A DNA stretch of 22,448 nucleotides from Eubacteriales bacterium (GCA_029098205.1 JAQXNW010000025.1:1-22448); one strand, 5' to 3'. Shown: positions 1 through 7,070, numbered from the stretch's first letter. The notes: generated from the letters alone by a model not told the origin. A program made the numbers and translations.

Positions 1-867
1 ATAGAATACTCTCTTTACATACGGGCTCTCTTCGAAGAACTCAGCCAGAGCCTTCGCGTTGTCCGCCTGCTTCTTAACACGCAGATCCAGCGTTCTGAGT
101 CCGCGGCATACCAGCCAGGAAGAGAACGGATCCGCCTGGGAACCAACGAGCTGCTGGTTCGCATGGCACTTCATAACCATGTCCTTCGGACCTGTGATGC
201 AGCCGACAACCGCGTCGGAATGACCGTTCGCGAACTTTGTCAGGGAGTTTACAACCAGGTCAGCGCCAAGCTTCAGCGGCTGCGCAAGAGCACCGGTCAT
301 GAATGTGTTGTCGATTACGAGGATCGCGCCGTTCTCATGAGCGATGTCGGAAATCGCCTTGAGGTCCGCAACTGCGCAGAGCGGGTTGCATACTGTCTCG
401 CCGTAGAACAGCTTCGTGTTCGGCTGAACCGCAGCCTTCACGCTGTCAAGATCTGTGAATGTGCACGGTGTGGAAGTTACGCCGAACTTGCTCAGGATCT
501 TCGTGAAGATTTCGATGGACTCTCCATAGAGAACCTTGTCATATACGATATGGTCGCCTTCCTGTACATTCGACATGATCGCAAGGAAGATCGAACCCAT
601 ACCAGAGGAGCATGCCAGCGAGAACTCTCCGCCTTCTACATAGCTCATCAGCTCTCCGAGCGCTTCTCTGTTCGGATTTCTGTATCTGTTGTAGCAGTAG
701 TCGCCTTTCTCATATCTTTTCAGCAGGTCCGCGCAGTCCTCTACGTTATGCGCTGTAGCCATATGAATCGGGAGCTGCTCCGGGTTGGACGCTTCATTGT
801 TGAAATACGCGCCTGCTTCAAGGACATTCGTCGCGAAGCTGTTTTCAGGATTGATCTTATGCAGCAT
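1..867 (-). CDS. Cys/Met-metabolism PLP-dependent enzyme (methionine gamma-lyase/cystathionine gamma-synthase-like), 3' end cut by window
   Basis: 289 codons are visible and the C-terminus lies beyond the left edge; the family is about 390-430 residues. It is a fold-type I PLP enzyme acting on sulfur amino acids by gamma- or beta-elimination/replacement. The cofactor lysine is K211 in SLTKFANGHSD, the PLP-nitrogen aspartate is D186 in VIDNTF, the phosphate-binding pair is Y59/R61 in YNRYRNP, and Y114 is present. Numbering happens to match Pseudomonas putida methionine gamma-lyase, but its Cys116 is Glu here and the Lys240-Asp241 pair is absent (NQQLV), so methionine specificity is doubtful. 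The start is set by GGAGG seven bases upstream. Codons look biased as in a highly expressed gene (many AGA arginines, unlike the CGG-rich neighbours). The family is sure; the substrate is not. Confidence 0.9.
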   Translation of the reverse strand, partial: MLHKINPENSFATNVLEAGAYFNNEASNPEQLPIHMATAHNVEDCADLLKRYEKGDYCYNRYRNPNREALGELMSYVEGGEFSLACSSGMGSIFLAIMSNVQEGDHIVYDKVLYGESIEIFTKILSKFGVTSTPCTFTDLDSVKAAVQPNTKLFYGETVCNPLCAVADLKAISDIAHENGAILVIDNTFMTGALAQPLKLGADLVVNSLTKFANGHSDAVVGCITGPKDMVMKCHANQQLVGSQADPFSSWLVCRGLRTLDLRVKKQADNAKALAEFFEESPYVKRVFY

Positions 868-1018
868 ATGCTTACCTCCATAAAAAAATAAAAGCGTTGC
901 ATTAAAATATTCATTGTCAATCATTTTTTACGGTTACATAATACTGTATTATTCAGAATACAGGAACGTACTACTTTTTCTATATTTTCCATAACATATT
1001 GTTATGAGCATGAAGCAA
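868..1018 (-). promoter_or_regulatory. Regulatory region of the PLP-enzyme gene, with two perfect dyads
   Basis: This 151-base AT-rich gap precedes the PLP-enzyme gene. On the minus strand a consensus -35 hexamer TTGACA sits at 920-915, but no good -10 is found 16-18 bases downstream, so the exact promoter is unclear. Two perfect inverted repeats lie upstream of it: ctgtatt/aatacag at 944-963 (7-base arms, 6-base centre) and cataaca/tgttatg at 990-1006 (7-base arms, 3-base centre). Neither is followed by a T-run, so they look like protein operators rather than terminators. Confidence 0.45.
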
Positions 1019-1777
1019 TTACTGCGGGTTCTCTGCCTTCACGTCTCGGAAATGGGTTTCCTGCGGCCTTCCTGTGTACAGAACAATCTCCTTTGCCCCC
1101 GTCAAAGGCATCGCGTCCGCGGTCAGCCCGTACCAGCCCTCGGCCCGGTCCATCAGCACCGAATTCGTCGTGATCAGATTCGGCTGCTCCCGCATCTCTT
1201 CCGCCGGATCGTCCATTACCGCCGCTGAAAAAAGCACGCCAAGATCGCTCCCGATCTTTTCGAACATCTCCCGAAGCCTCCCCGAATTCGAAATCTGCCT
1301 CTGAAGAAGGATCAGCACAAATCGGACGTCGGCTTTCTTAAGCATCCCGAACAGAAGAAGGATCGCCTGTTCGGTCTCCGGGATGATTCGGTACGAACCA
1401 TGGAGCCCCGCGAGATCCCGGACGGCTCCGTCCCTTCCGCGAATCAGCGTTCCCCGGGAGAACGCGGTTTCCAGCGTAATCACCGTATTAAACCCATCTA
1501 CAATCACGCTTTTCCCAGCGAGGCTCTCCGCGCTCGTCCGCTTGCTTCTCCGCTTCCAGATTTTCTCCGACGGATCCAGTCCCCGAGTAAGCGCCTCTCT
1601 CTGCCGCAGCGAAAGCTGGAAATGATCGCCGACAAAGCGGACCGCCGCTTCTTTCCTGTATCCCTGATCCATAAGCCAGGTCACATGACCGGCCGCCTTT
1701 TGGAGCGTCCGGAGGCCTTCCCCGGAAAAATCCTCCGCGTCCCGCGCCTGATATCCGCGCCGCGCATTCTCTGTCAT
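1019..1777 (-). CDS. DUF434/DUF5616 domain protein
   Basis: 252 residues. The N-terminal part (about 20-75, with the LQKAAGHVTWLMDQGY and ALxRG region) matches my memory of DUF434. The rest (about 85-230, with VIVDGFNTVITLE, RDLAGLHGSYR and TTNSVLMDR) matches DUF5616; the two are usually found together in archaea and Clostridia. Function is not established. The strand-like VIVDGFN start with D94, and a late acidic residue in LMDR (D210), recall PIN/NYN-type nucleases, which is only a resemblance. The start has a strong GGGGGAGG four bases upstream of the ATG. It is a single gene, divergent from the TPP-riboswitch transporter unit and upstream of the PLP-enzyme gene. No terminator is seen after it. 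Confidence 0.8.
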   Translation of the reverse strand: MTENARRGYQARDAEDFSGEGLRTLQKAAGHVTWLMDQGYRKEAAVRFVGDHFQLSLRQREALTRGLDPSEKIWKRRSKRTSAESLAGKSVIVDGFNTVITLETAFSRGTLIRGRDGAVRDLAGLHGSYRIIPETEQAILLLFGMLKKADVRFVLILLQRQISNSGRLREMFEKIGSDLGVLFSAAVMDDPAEEMREQPNLITTNSVLMDRAEGWYGLTADAMPLTGAKEIVLYTGRPQETHFRDVKAENPQ

Positions 1778-1825
1778 ATTTTCCTCCCCCTTTCTGTCTC
1801 TCTATTGTATCTGCCTCTCTAGCTT

Positions 1826-1847
1826 ATCTTACCAGACTATCATACCA
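1826..1847 (-). promoter_or_regulatory. Candidate extended -10 promoter(s) for the DUF434 gene
   Basis: On the minus strand two TGG-preceded -10-like hexamers follow one another: TATGAT at 1844-1839 and TAAGAT at 1831-1826. Neither has a convincing -35 box, so they would act as extended -10 promoters. They lie about 50-65 bases before the ATG at 1777. Confidence 0.35.
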
Positions 1848-1907
1848 GAAAATTCTCCGCCGCGGAAAGCCCGGCCAGGAAAGTCCCGAATCGCCCTGGA
1901 AAATGAA

Positions 1908-1936
1908 TTGACAGTATACGGCCTCCGTGCTAGAAT
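1908..1936 (+). promoter_or_regulatory. Sigma-A promoter of the TPP-riboswitch unit
   Basis: TTGACA at 1908-1913 and TAGAAT at 1931-1936 are separated by exactly 17 bases. Transcription would begin near 1943, about 35 bases before the riboswitch aptamer. This is one of the two best promoters in the window. Confidence 0.8.
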
Positions 1937-1975
1937 TCTGAATTGACAAAGATTTTCTGCAAGACAGAGTATCGA

Positions 1976-2056
1976 AACGAGGGGAGCCGAACGGCTGAGA
2001 AAGGAACAACCTGACCCTGTGAACCTGATTTGGGTAATGCCAACGTAGGGAAAATA
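1976..2056 (+). promoter_or_regulatory. TPP riboswitch (THI element)
   Basis: The conserved blocks of the TPP aptamer occur in order: GGGGAGCC at 1981-1988, GGCTGAGA at 1993-2000, ACCCTGTGAACCTGA at 2014-2028, GGGTAATGCC at 2032-2041 and AACGTAGGGAA at 2042-2052. These are the pyrimidine-sensing CUGAGA arm and the pyrophosphate-sensing arm. An intrinsic terminator follows at 2069-2102. The aptamer segment 1997-2005 is perfectly complementary to 2072-2080 in the terminator, giving an antiterminator. TPP binding would therefore switch off the downstream ABC transporter genes, the usual repression logic of this class. Confidence 0.96.
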
Positions 2057-2068
2057 GAGTGCGAAGCC

Positions 2069-2102
2069 GGGTCCTTTCTCTTGGAAGGATCCTTTTTCTT
2101 TT
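2069..2102 (+). terminator. Riboswitch-controlled intrinsic terminator
   Basis: A 10-base-pair stem (2069-2078 with 2083-2092, two G-U pairs) has loop TCTT and is followed by TTTTTCTTTT. It is the expression platform of the TPP riboswitch. Its left arm and loop (2072-2080) can instead pair over nine bases with aptamer positions 1997-2005. Confidence 0.88.
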
Positions 2103-2398
2103 CCCCATACACGAAATCCGACCTCTTTCGATGCCTGCCCTGCCGCGGCGAACCGGGGACACCACTCTTCACCGCGTAATAAAATGCTGGAATTTTTCTC
2201 TTTCGGACGCTTTGCCGTTCCATCCTGCTTCGCGGATTTCCGTGATCCCGGTCACCGGCCTCTTCCGGAAGACATATCTTCACCCATCCCGGGTGGTTCC
2301 GCAGACTGCCTTCCGGCAGAGGCGCCGTCATCTTTTGAATGCACGGACGGGCTCGCTGTTTTCCTGAGCGGGCGGTCCCGCAATCTGAAAGGACGCCT
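2103..2398 (+). other. Unusually long leader between riboswitch terminator and first transporter gene
   Basis: About 300 bases with no convincing gene: possible reading frames here lack a good ribosome binding site or run antisense through the riboswitch. Three small perfect hairpins are visible: cacccATCCCgggtg at 2281-2295, ctgccTTCCggcag at 2306-2319 and gcgggCGGTcccgc at 2368-2381. The last ends six bases before the GAAAGGA ribosome binding site. No second promoter was recognised. Confidence 0.4.
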
Positions 2399-3154
2399 AT
2401 GGAACCAAGTATTCAGCTTACTGACATTATAAAAATATTCAATCACGTCGTCGCGCTGAACCGCGCAAATCTCTCCGCCTATCCCGGAGAAGTGCTGGCC
2501 ATCGTCGGAGACAACGGCGCCGGGAAATCCACCCTTATAAAAATGCTGACCGGAGAGCTGCAGCCGGATTCCGGAAAAATCCGGATCGGCGGTCAGACTT
2601 ACCGCGCCCTGCATATTAAGGAAGCGCTGTCGCTAGGCGTATTCGCAGTGTACCAGGACCTGGCCCTCGGAGGAACGATGGACGTCACATCGAACATCTT
2701 TCTGGGAAATGAAATCCGGAAGCACGGCTTCCTCGACCGGAAAACCATGAAAAAAGAAGCCGAAGCGCTAATCCGTGAGCTGGACATCAACATCCCGGAC
2801 CTCCGCACTCCGGTATCGGATCTTTCCGGCGGGCAGAAACAGGGCGTCGCCGTCGCGCGTCTGATCAAACGCGGCGGAAGATATCTGATTTTCGACGAAC
2901 CGACCGCCGCGATGGGACTCATGGAAGCGGACCGGACACTGAAGCTGATCCGGAATCTCGCGGACAAAGGAATGACCGTCCTGATTATCTGCCACAATCT
3001 TATGCAGGTTTACCAGATTGCGGACCGGATCGCTGTGATCCGGCACGGGCAGATCATCCGGGAAGACAGAGCAGATCAGATTTCGCAGAAAGACATCATC
3101 GCCATTCTTTCTTCGGCGGACATGCCGGCAAATACGGAAGGAGGCAAAGATTGA
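2399..3154 (+). CDS. ABC transporter ATP-binding protein, CUT2/ribose type, single nucleotide-binding domain
   Basis: 251 residues. It hydrolyses ATP to power the importer formed with the two genes that follow. All ATPase motifs are present: Walker A GDNGAGKST (37-45), Q-loop Q86, signature LSGGQ (142-146), Walker B YLIFDEPT (162-169) with catalytic E167, and H-loop H199. Most CUT2 ATPases (RbsA, XylG, MglA) are about 500 residues with two such domains. This one ends after a single domain, as in the FrcA-type minority, so the working transporter probably has two copies. The start at 2399 is chosen for GAAAGGA five bases upstream; a longer frame from 2339 has no such site. The stop overlaps the permease start (TTGA). 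It is controlled by the upstream TPP riboswitch. Confidence 0.92.
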   Translation: MEPSIQLTDIIKIFNHVVALNRANLSAYPGEVLAIVGDNGAGKSTLIKMLTGELQPDSGKIRIGGQTYRALHIKEALSLGVFAVYQDLALGGTMDVTSNIFLGNEIRKHGFLDRKTMKKEAEALIRELDINIPDLRTPVSDLSGGQKQGVAVARLIKRGGRYLIFDEPTAAMGLMEADRTLKLIRNLADKGMTVLIICHNLMQVYQIADRIAVIRHGQIIREDRADQISQKDIIAILSSADMPANTEGGKD

Positions 3155-4101
3155 AAAAGAAATCCTTCTCTTATAACGGGATGCTCCTTCTTATGCTGCT
3201 TGCGGTCTCCATCGTGATGACGGTGCTTTCTCCGTATTTCCTTACAAAAGTGAACATCCGGAACATCCTGAATCAGACGTCCACCGATCTCATTCTCAGC
3301 GTCGGTATGACGTTTGTCATTATCTCCGGAAACATCGACCTTTCCGTCGGATCTGTCGTCGGATTCAGCGGCATGGTGATCTCGATGCTGATAAACCGCG
3401 GCGTAAGTCCGCTGATCGCCATCCTGTCCGGCCTCGCCACCTCGATGCTGATCGGCCTTCTGAACGGCTGGCTCGTCGCGCGCCTTAAAATCAACTCTTT
3501 TATTGCGACGCTCTGCACGATGACCATTCTCCGCGGAATGATCCTTCTGATCACGAAATCAAAGACACTGTTCGGATTCGGAAGCCTCGTTGCTTTCTTC
3601 GGAAGCGGAAAAACCGGACCTGTCAATCTTCCGATTCTGCTTTCCTTCCTGCTTTTTCTGATCAGCTGGGTTCTTCTGAACAGAACATCGTACGGAAATT
3701 ACTGCCTGTTCTTAGGCGCGAACGAATCGGCCCTGACGAGGTGCGGCGTGAACGCAAAAAAATATAAAATGCTGATTTTCATGTTTTCGGCGCTTCTCGC
3801 AGGCATCGCGGGTCTGATCGTGCTTGGAAAACTCGACTCCGCGCAGCCGCTTGCCGGCCAGGGATATGAAATGGACGCAATCGCCGCCGTCATTTTGGGC
3901 GGCACCGCACTGGAAGGAGGACGAGGATCCGTCGTCGGAACGATGATCGCCTGCCTGCTTCTAAACGTCCTTTCGAACGGGCTTGTGCTGCTTTCCGTAT
4001 CCACCCATTATCAGGAAATTATCACCGGTGTGATTATCATTCTTTCTGTCCTTCTTTCCGAACGGAATCGAAAGGCGAAAAACGCAGCGGTTCTGAAATA
4101 A
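3151..4101 (+). CDS. ABC transporter permease, CUT2/ribose type (RbsC-like)
   Basis: 316 residues, strongly hydrophobic, about eight to ten membrane segments. The family signatures are VGMTFVIISGNIDLSVGS near the N-terminus and ILGGTALEGGRGSVVGT near residues 248-264, both characteristic of BPD_transp_2 permeases (RbsC, XylH, AraH). It would form a homodimeric channel with the ATPase dimer. It starts with TTG at 3151, which overlaps the TGA of the ATPase gene by four bases and has GGAGG six bases upstream, so translation is coupled. The substrate cannot be read from the permease; the family carries mostly monosaccharides, AI-2 and similar small molecules, while the TPP riboswitch suggests a thiamine-related compound. 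Confidence 0.92.
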   Translation: MKKKSFSYNGMLLLMLLAVSIVMTVLSPYFLTKVNIRNILNQTSTDLILSVGMTFVIISGNIDLSVGSVVGFSGMVISMLINRGVSPLIAILSGLATSMLIGLLNGWLVARLKINSFIATLCTMTILRGMILLITKSKTLFGFGSLVAFFGSGKTGPVNLPILLSFLLFLISWVLLNRTSYGNYCLFLGANESALTRCGVNAKKYKMLIFMFSALLAGIAGLIVLGKLDSAQPLAGQGYEMDAIAAVILGGTALEGGRGSVVGTMIACLLLNVLSNGLVLLSVSTHYQEIITGVIIILSVLLSERNRKAKNAAVLK

Positions 4102-4122
4102 TCGTCGCAGATCGTCTTCTAA

Positions 4123-4221
4123 CCGGCGGGACTTGATCCTGCCGGCCATGCATTTACTCTTCGACAGGATCTGTCCCTGCCGACTGTACATCGTTTACCC
4201 GCGCCGTAAGAACTCCGGCGC
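4123..4221 (+). other. Intercistronic stem-loops between permease and binding-protein genes
   Basis: The 146-base gap holds a 9-base-pair GC-rich stem (4123-4131 with 4137-4145, one G-U pair, loop CTTGA) and a perfect 6-base-pair stem gcgccg/cggcgc (4201-4206 with 4216-4221). Neither is followed by a T-run, so they are not terminators. Such structures often mark mRNA processing or stability that raises the amount of the binding protein over the membrane parts (inference). Confidence 0.5.
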
Positions 4222-4247
4222 AAGCAAATATTTTAGGAGGTATAAAA

Positions 4248-5327
4248 ATGAAAAAGTCAAAAGCACTCATTCTCTGCCTGTCCGCAGTACTGGCAGTGAG
4301 CATGCTCGCCGGATGCGGAAGCTCGGGAAGCAGCTCCTCTTCTTCCACGAAGAAATCGTCTTCGAAATCTTCGACCGAAGAAGGCACTCTGTTCACAGAG
4401 TACAAAGCGAAAATGGAGAAGCTGCTGGACCCGCTGCCGGAGAAAAACAAAACGAAGTCCATCGGACTCATCGTCAGCCCGACGTCGAACTCCTACTGGG
4501 CGACTTTGGTCGAAGGGGCCAAAGACTGCGCGAAGGATTACGGCGTAAACCTCGACGTTACGCAGACGCAGAGCGACACAGACTTCTCGGGGCAGCTTGA
4601 TATTCTGAACACCATGGTCTCCAAGAATGAGGAGGCGGTCGCGTTCTCTCCGCAGTCCGGAACGAATCTGATACAGGGCATCGTGAACGCGAACAAAAAT
4701 AATGTTAAGACAGTTCTGAACGGAACCGCGCTGGATGAAGATGCGCTGAAACAGGCCGGCGGCCACATTGACGGTGCCACCGTCGTAGACTGCTATCACC
4801 AGGGCGAAGTGAACGCGGCCTTTGTCGCCAAGAAAAACAAGAATAAGGGAAAAGTCGCGATCATCGGCGGATCCGAGGGAGCGACCCAGTCGGACGACCG
4901 TGTCAGCGGCGCGAAAGACACGTATAAGAAAAAGGGAATGGAAGTCGTCGCTGTGCAGAACTGCGACTTTGACGCGCAGAAAGCGTATGAAACCGTAAAG
5001 AACATCGCGACGGCCCATCCGGACCTGGTTGGGATCACCTGCTGCAATGACGACATGGCACTCGGCGCGGTCCGCGCTCTGAAGGAGCTGGATCTCAACG
5101 ATCAGGTTGTCGTATGCGGCGTTGACTTCACGGATGCCGCGAAAGAGTCCATTAAAAACGGCGAACTGGACGGAACCATCGCGCAGTCGCCGTATCTGAA
5201 CGGATATGCCTGCATTCTTATGACGCTGAAGGTCGCGCAGGGACAGGATGTCGGAAACATGGGAGACATCGTTCCGGCTACCGTCGTATCCAAGTCGAAT
5301 CTGAGCAAGATGAAGGGCTGGAAATAG
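4248..5327 (+). CDS. Lipoprotein substrate-binding protein, ribose-type (Peripla_BP_4)
   Basis: 359 residues. A lipoprotein signal peptide ends in LAGC with the lipidated cysteine at C23, followed by a Ser/Lys-rich tether (24-45), so the protein is anchored outside the membrane and captures the ligand. The mature part follows the type I periplasmic-binding fold: IGLIVSPTSNSYWATLVEGAKD (about 72-93), the KVAIIGGSEGATQSDDR segment and NDDMALGAVRAL in the second lobe. The aromatic pair in SNSYW sits where ribose-binding proteins carry their first ligand-contacting aromatics. AGGAGG precedes the ATG by seven bases. It is the last gene of the riboswitch unit and is followed by a terminator. Ligand unknown; family annotation would say sugar, whereas regulation by TPP argues for a thiamine precursor or breakdown product. 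Confidence 0.92.
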   Translation: MKKSKALILCLSAVLAVSMLAGCGSSGSSSSSSTKKSSSKSSTEEGTLFTEYKAKMEKLLDPLPEKNKTKSIGLIVSPTSNSYWATLVEGAKDCAKDYGVNLDVTQTQSDTDFSGQLDILNTMVSKNEEAVAFSPQSGTNLIQGIVNANKNNVKTVLNGTALDEDALKQAGGHIDGATVVDCYHQGEVNAAFVAKKNKNKGKVAIIGGSEGATQSDDRVSGAKDTYKKKGMEVVAVQNCDFDAQKAYETVKNIATAHPDLVGITCCNDDMALGAVRALKELDLNDQVVVCGVDFTDAAKESIKNGELDGTIAQSPYLNGYACILMTLKVAQGQDVGNMGDIVPATVVSKSNLSKMKGWK

Positions 5328-5341
5328 CCATTATCACCTAA

Positions 5342-5399
5342 AATCCAGGGAAAGCGAATGACTCACAGAGCTTAGCTCTCCCTGGATTCTCTTTTTCTC
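5342..5399 (+). terminator. Intrinsic terminator after the transporter operon
   Basis: A perfect 10-base-pair stem (5342-5351 with 5379-5388), whose loop holds a second small hairpin AGAGC/GCTCT, is followed by CTCTTTTTCT. It lies between converging genes and could also act weakly on the minus strand, where the stem is followed by TTTTAGG. Confidence 0.75.
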
Positions 5400-5491
5400 C
5401 GGCCTCAGGCACAGCGCTGAGAACCCGCTTAGGACCCGGGACTTCAGTCAGCGGCGCGCGTTTTCCCGTCTTTCAGTGCTTTTTTGGTTTT

Positions 5492-6190
5492 TCAGCAGCT
5501 TTCCACGAAAGCCCGCAGTATTTTCCGGCTGTTTTCATCTGCCTTGAAATACATCTCCGGATGCCACTGCACCGCCCACAGAAAACGGCTGTCCGGACGG
5601 TAAAACGCTTCCGTTAGTCCATCCTCCGAATGCGCCATCGGCGTAAGACCGCCTGCGAGCGTCCGGATCGCCTGATGATGGCAGCTGTTCACACCGATGA
5701 CAGGCTGACTCAAAAGATCATAGAGAGGCGTTTCTTTTTCCACGGAAACAAGATGCGCGCTGCGGTCATACGGCGCGTCCATTTTATGGCCGGGGCAGTC
5801 CGGCCGCTCTTCTGAAAGATCCTGATACAGCGTTCCACCGAACAAAACGTTCAGAATCTGAAGCCCCCGGCAGATTCCCAGAATCGGCTTATCCGCCTCC
5901 AGAACCATCTCAAACAGACGGCTGGTCATCTCATCCAGCTTGGGGCAGATTTCACCACAGCGCTCCGAGCGTTCCTCCTCATACATGGACGGCGATACAT
6001 CCTGCCCGCCCGGAAACAGAAAGCCGTCGTACGTATCCGCGAAATATTCCAGAAGATCATCATCCAGCGTCCAGGGAAGCATGACAGGAATCCCTCCTGC
6101 ATCGAGAATCCCATCCATGTATCCGGGAAGCATCCAGTAGCTCTTCTGCTCAAGATCAATCAGCGGAAGAATCGCAATGGTTGGTTTCAT
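5492..6190 (-). CDS. Gamma-glutamyl-GABA hydrolase-like class I glutamine amidotransferase (peptidase C26)
   Basis: 232 residues, close to the usual size of PuuD-type hydrolases (about 240-255). The catalytic cysteine is C107 in ILGICRGLQ (nucleophile elbow), and the His/Glu pair is H210 and E212 in QWHPE. The N-terminal FLFPGGQDVSPSMY and the GGTLYQDL segments are typical of the C26 family, which cleaves gamma-glutamyl bonds. The true substrate is unknown. The ATG overlaps the TGA of the ywaF-like gene (ATGA), with AGGGGGA five to six bases upstream inside that gene. It appears to be the last gene of the iorA operon, so it may act on a gamma-glutamyl conjugate of an aromatic or amine product (speculative). 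Confidence 0.9.
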   Translation of the reverse strand: MKPTIAILPLIDLEQKSYWMLPGYMDGILDAGGIPVMLPWTLDDDLLEYFADTYDGFLFPGGQDVSPSMYEEERSERCGEICPKLDEMTSRLFEMVLEADKPILGICRGLQILNVLFGGTLYQDLSEERPDCPGHKMDAPYDRSAHLVSVEKETPLYDLLSQPVIGVNSCHHQAIRTLAGGLTPMAHSEDGLTEAFYRPDSRFLWAVQWHPEMYFKADENSRKILRAFVESC

Positions 6191-7050
6191 GGTTTATCCC
6201 CCTGCTCTTTTCTCTCCGTCTCTATCTCTTTCACACGGCCGGTCAGCCTGCGTATGAATTCCGGTTTTGAAGACTGCCGGACGGACGGGCGCATATCCTG
6301 CTCTTTCCAATGCTTCGGACTGAAATACACCTGCAGAAACACCGCGAACACCCACGCCGCGAAGACAGCGAATACATAGACGAAAACGACAAAGACCGTC
6401 GCTGCAATCTGCGCCGGAAGCGAACCTGACCTCTGCAGGTATCCGGTCGGAAGCTGCGGCGTCATCAGGAACATGTAGTTCCAGTCAAATATGATATCTA
6501 AAACCAGCACGATGCCGATCATCGCGAAGTTCACCTTCTGTGCGGCTTTGAGCGATCTCCGGTCGATTTCCTCATCATGAAGGAGAATCCGAAGAAGCGC
6601 CGAATAGGCAAGCCCAATATGCGTAGCAAAAAACGCAATGCGGGTCACATGCGGAAACGCGAACGGTTTCGGCGTCGACCAGAATACGGAGCTGATACCC
6701 CCGTAAAGCGCTGTGTAGATCGAATACTCCTCCAGCGGCATCCAGTGCACGAAATACGTGAAAAACAGCAGAATGCAGGCGATCCGGCACGCGTAAAGCG
6801 GCCATTTGTCGCCTCCCTGCTGAAAATACGAGAACCAGATGAAATACGTAATCTGTCCCGCCGCCATAACGGTCAGCGATATTTTTTCAAGCCTCTTAAG
6901 AAGCCGAAGATTCCTCTGCCTCTTGGAAAGACGAATCAGTCCGATAAATCCCAGTACGAACAGGACAAAAATCAGAATATGCTCCGGCGAAAGGGAATTA
7001 TAGATCTGATCGTAGTCTTTCCGGTTTACATAATAGAAAAAATCCGACAT
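6187..7050 (-). CDS. YwaF/TMEM164-type integral membrane protein
   Basis: 287 residues with about seven membrane segments and a charged C-terminal tail (about 245-287). I recognise the YwaF family (TIGR02206/TMEM164-like) from its length and topology and from segments such as CRIACILLFF and FDWNYMFLMTPQLP. Bacterial function is not established. The ATG at 7050 lies 20 bases after the stop of the CoA ligase gene and has no recognisable Shine-Dalgarno sequence, so translation may depend on ribosomes finishing the upstream gene. Its stop overlaps the next start by four bases. The family call is moderately sure; the role in this operon is unknown. Confidence 0.75.
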   Translation of the reverse strand: MSDFFYYVNRKDYDQIYNSLSPEHILIFVLFVLGFIGLIRLSKRQRNLRLLKRLEKISLTVMAAGQITYFIWFSYFQQGGDKWPLYACRIACILLFFTYFVHWMPLEEYSIYTALYGGISSVFWSTPKPFAFPHVTRIAFFATHIGLAYSALLRILLHDEEIDRRSLKAAQKVNFAMIGIVLVLDIIFDWNYMFLMTPQLPTGYLQRSGSLPAQIAATVFVVFVYVFAVFAAWVFAVFLQVYFSPKHWKEQDMRPSVRQSSKPEFIRRLTGRVKEIETERKEQGDKP

Positions 7051-7070
7051 AAAATCACGAAGCTATATGG

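Noticed and set aside
163..891. Long plus-strand open frame opposite the PLP-enzyme gene
   Set aside because: The minus strand encodes a clear PLP enzyme with all cofactor residues; the plus frame is its shadow.
990..1006. Dyad after the DUF434 gene as an intrinsic terminator
   Set aside because: The stem is AT-rich and not followed by a T-run on the minus strand.
1930..2331. Minus-strand open frame of about 130 codons across the riboswitch
   Set aside because: It runs antisense to the conserved TPP aptamer and terminator, has arginine/proline-rich composition typical of noncoding GC-rich DNA, and lacks a ribosome binding site.
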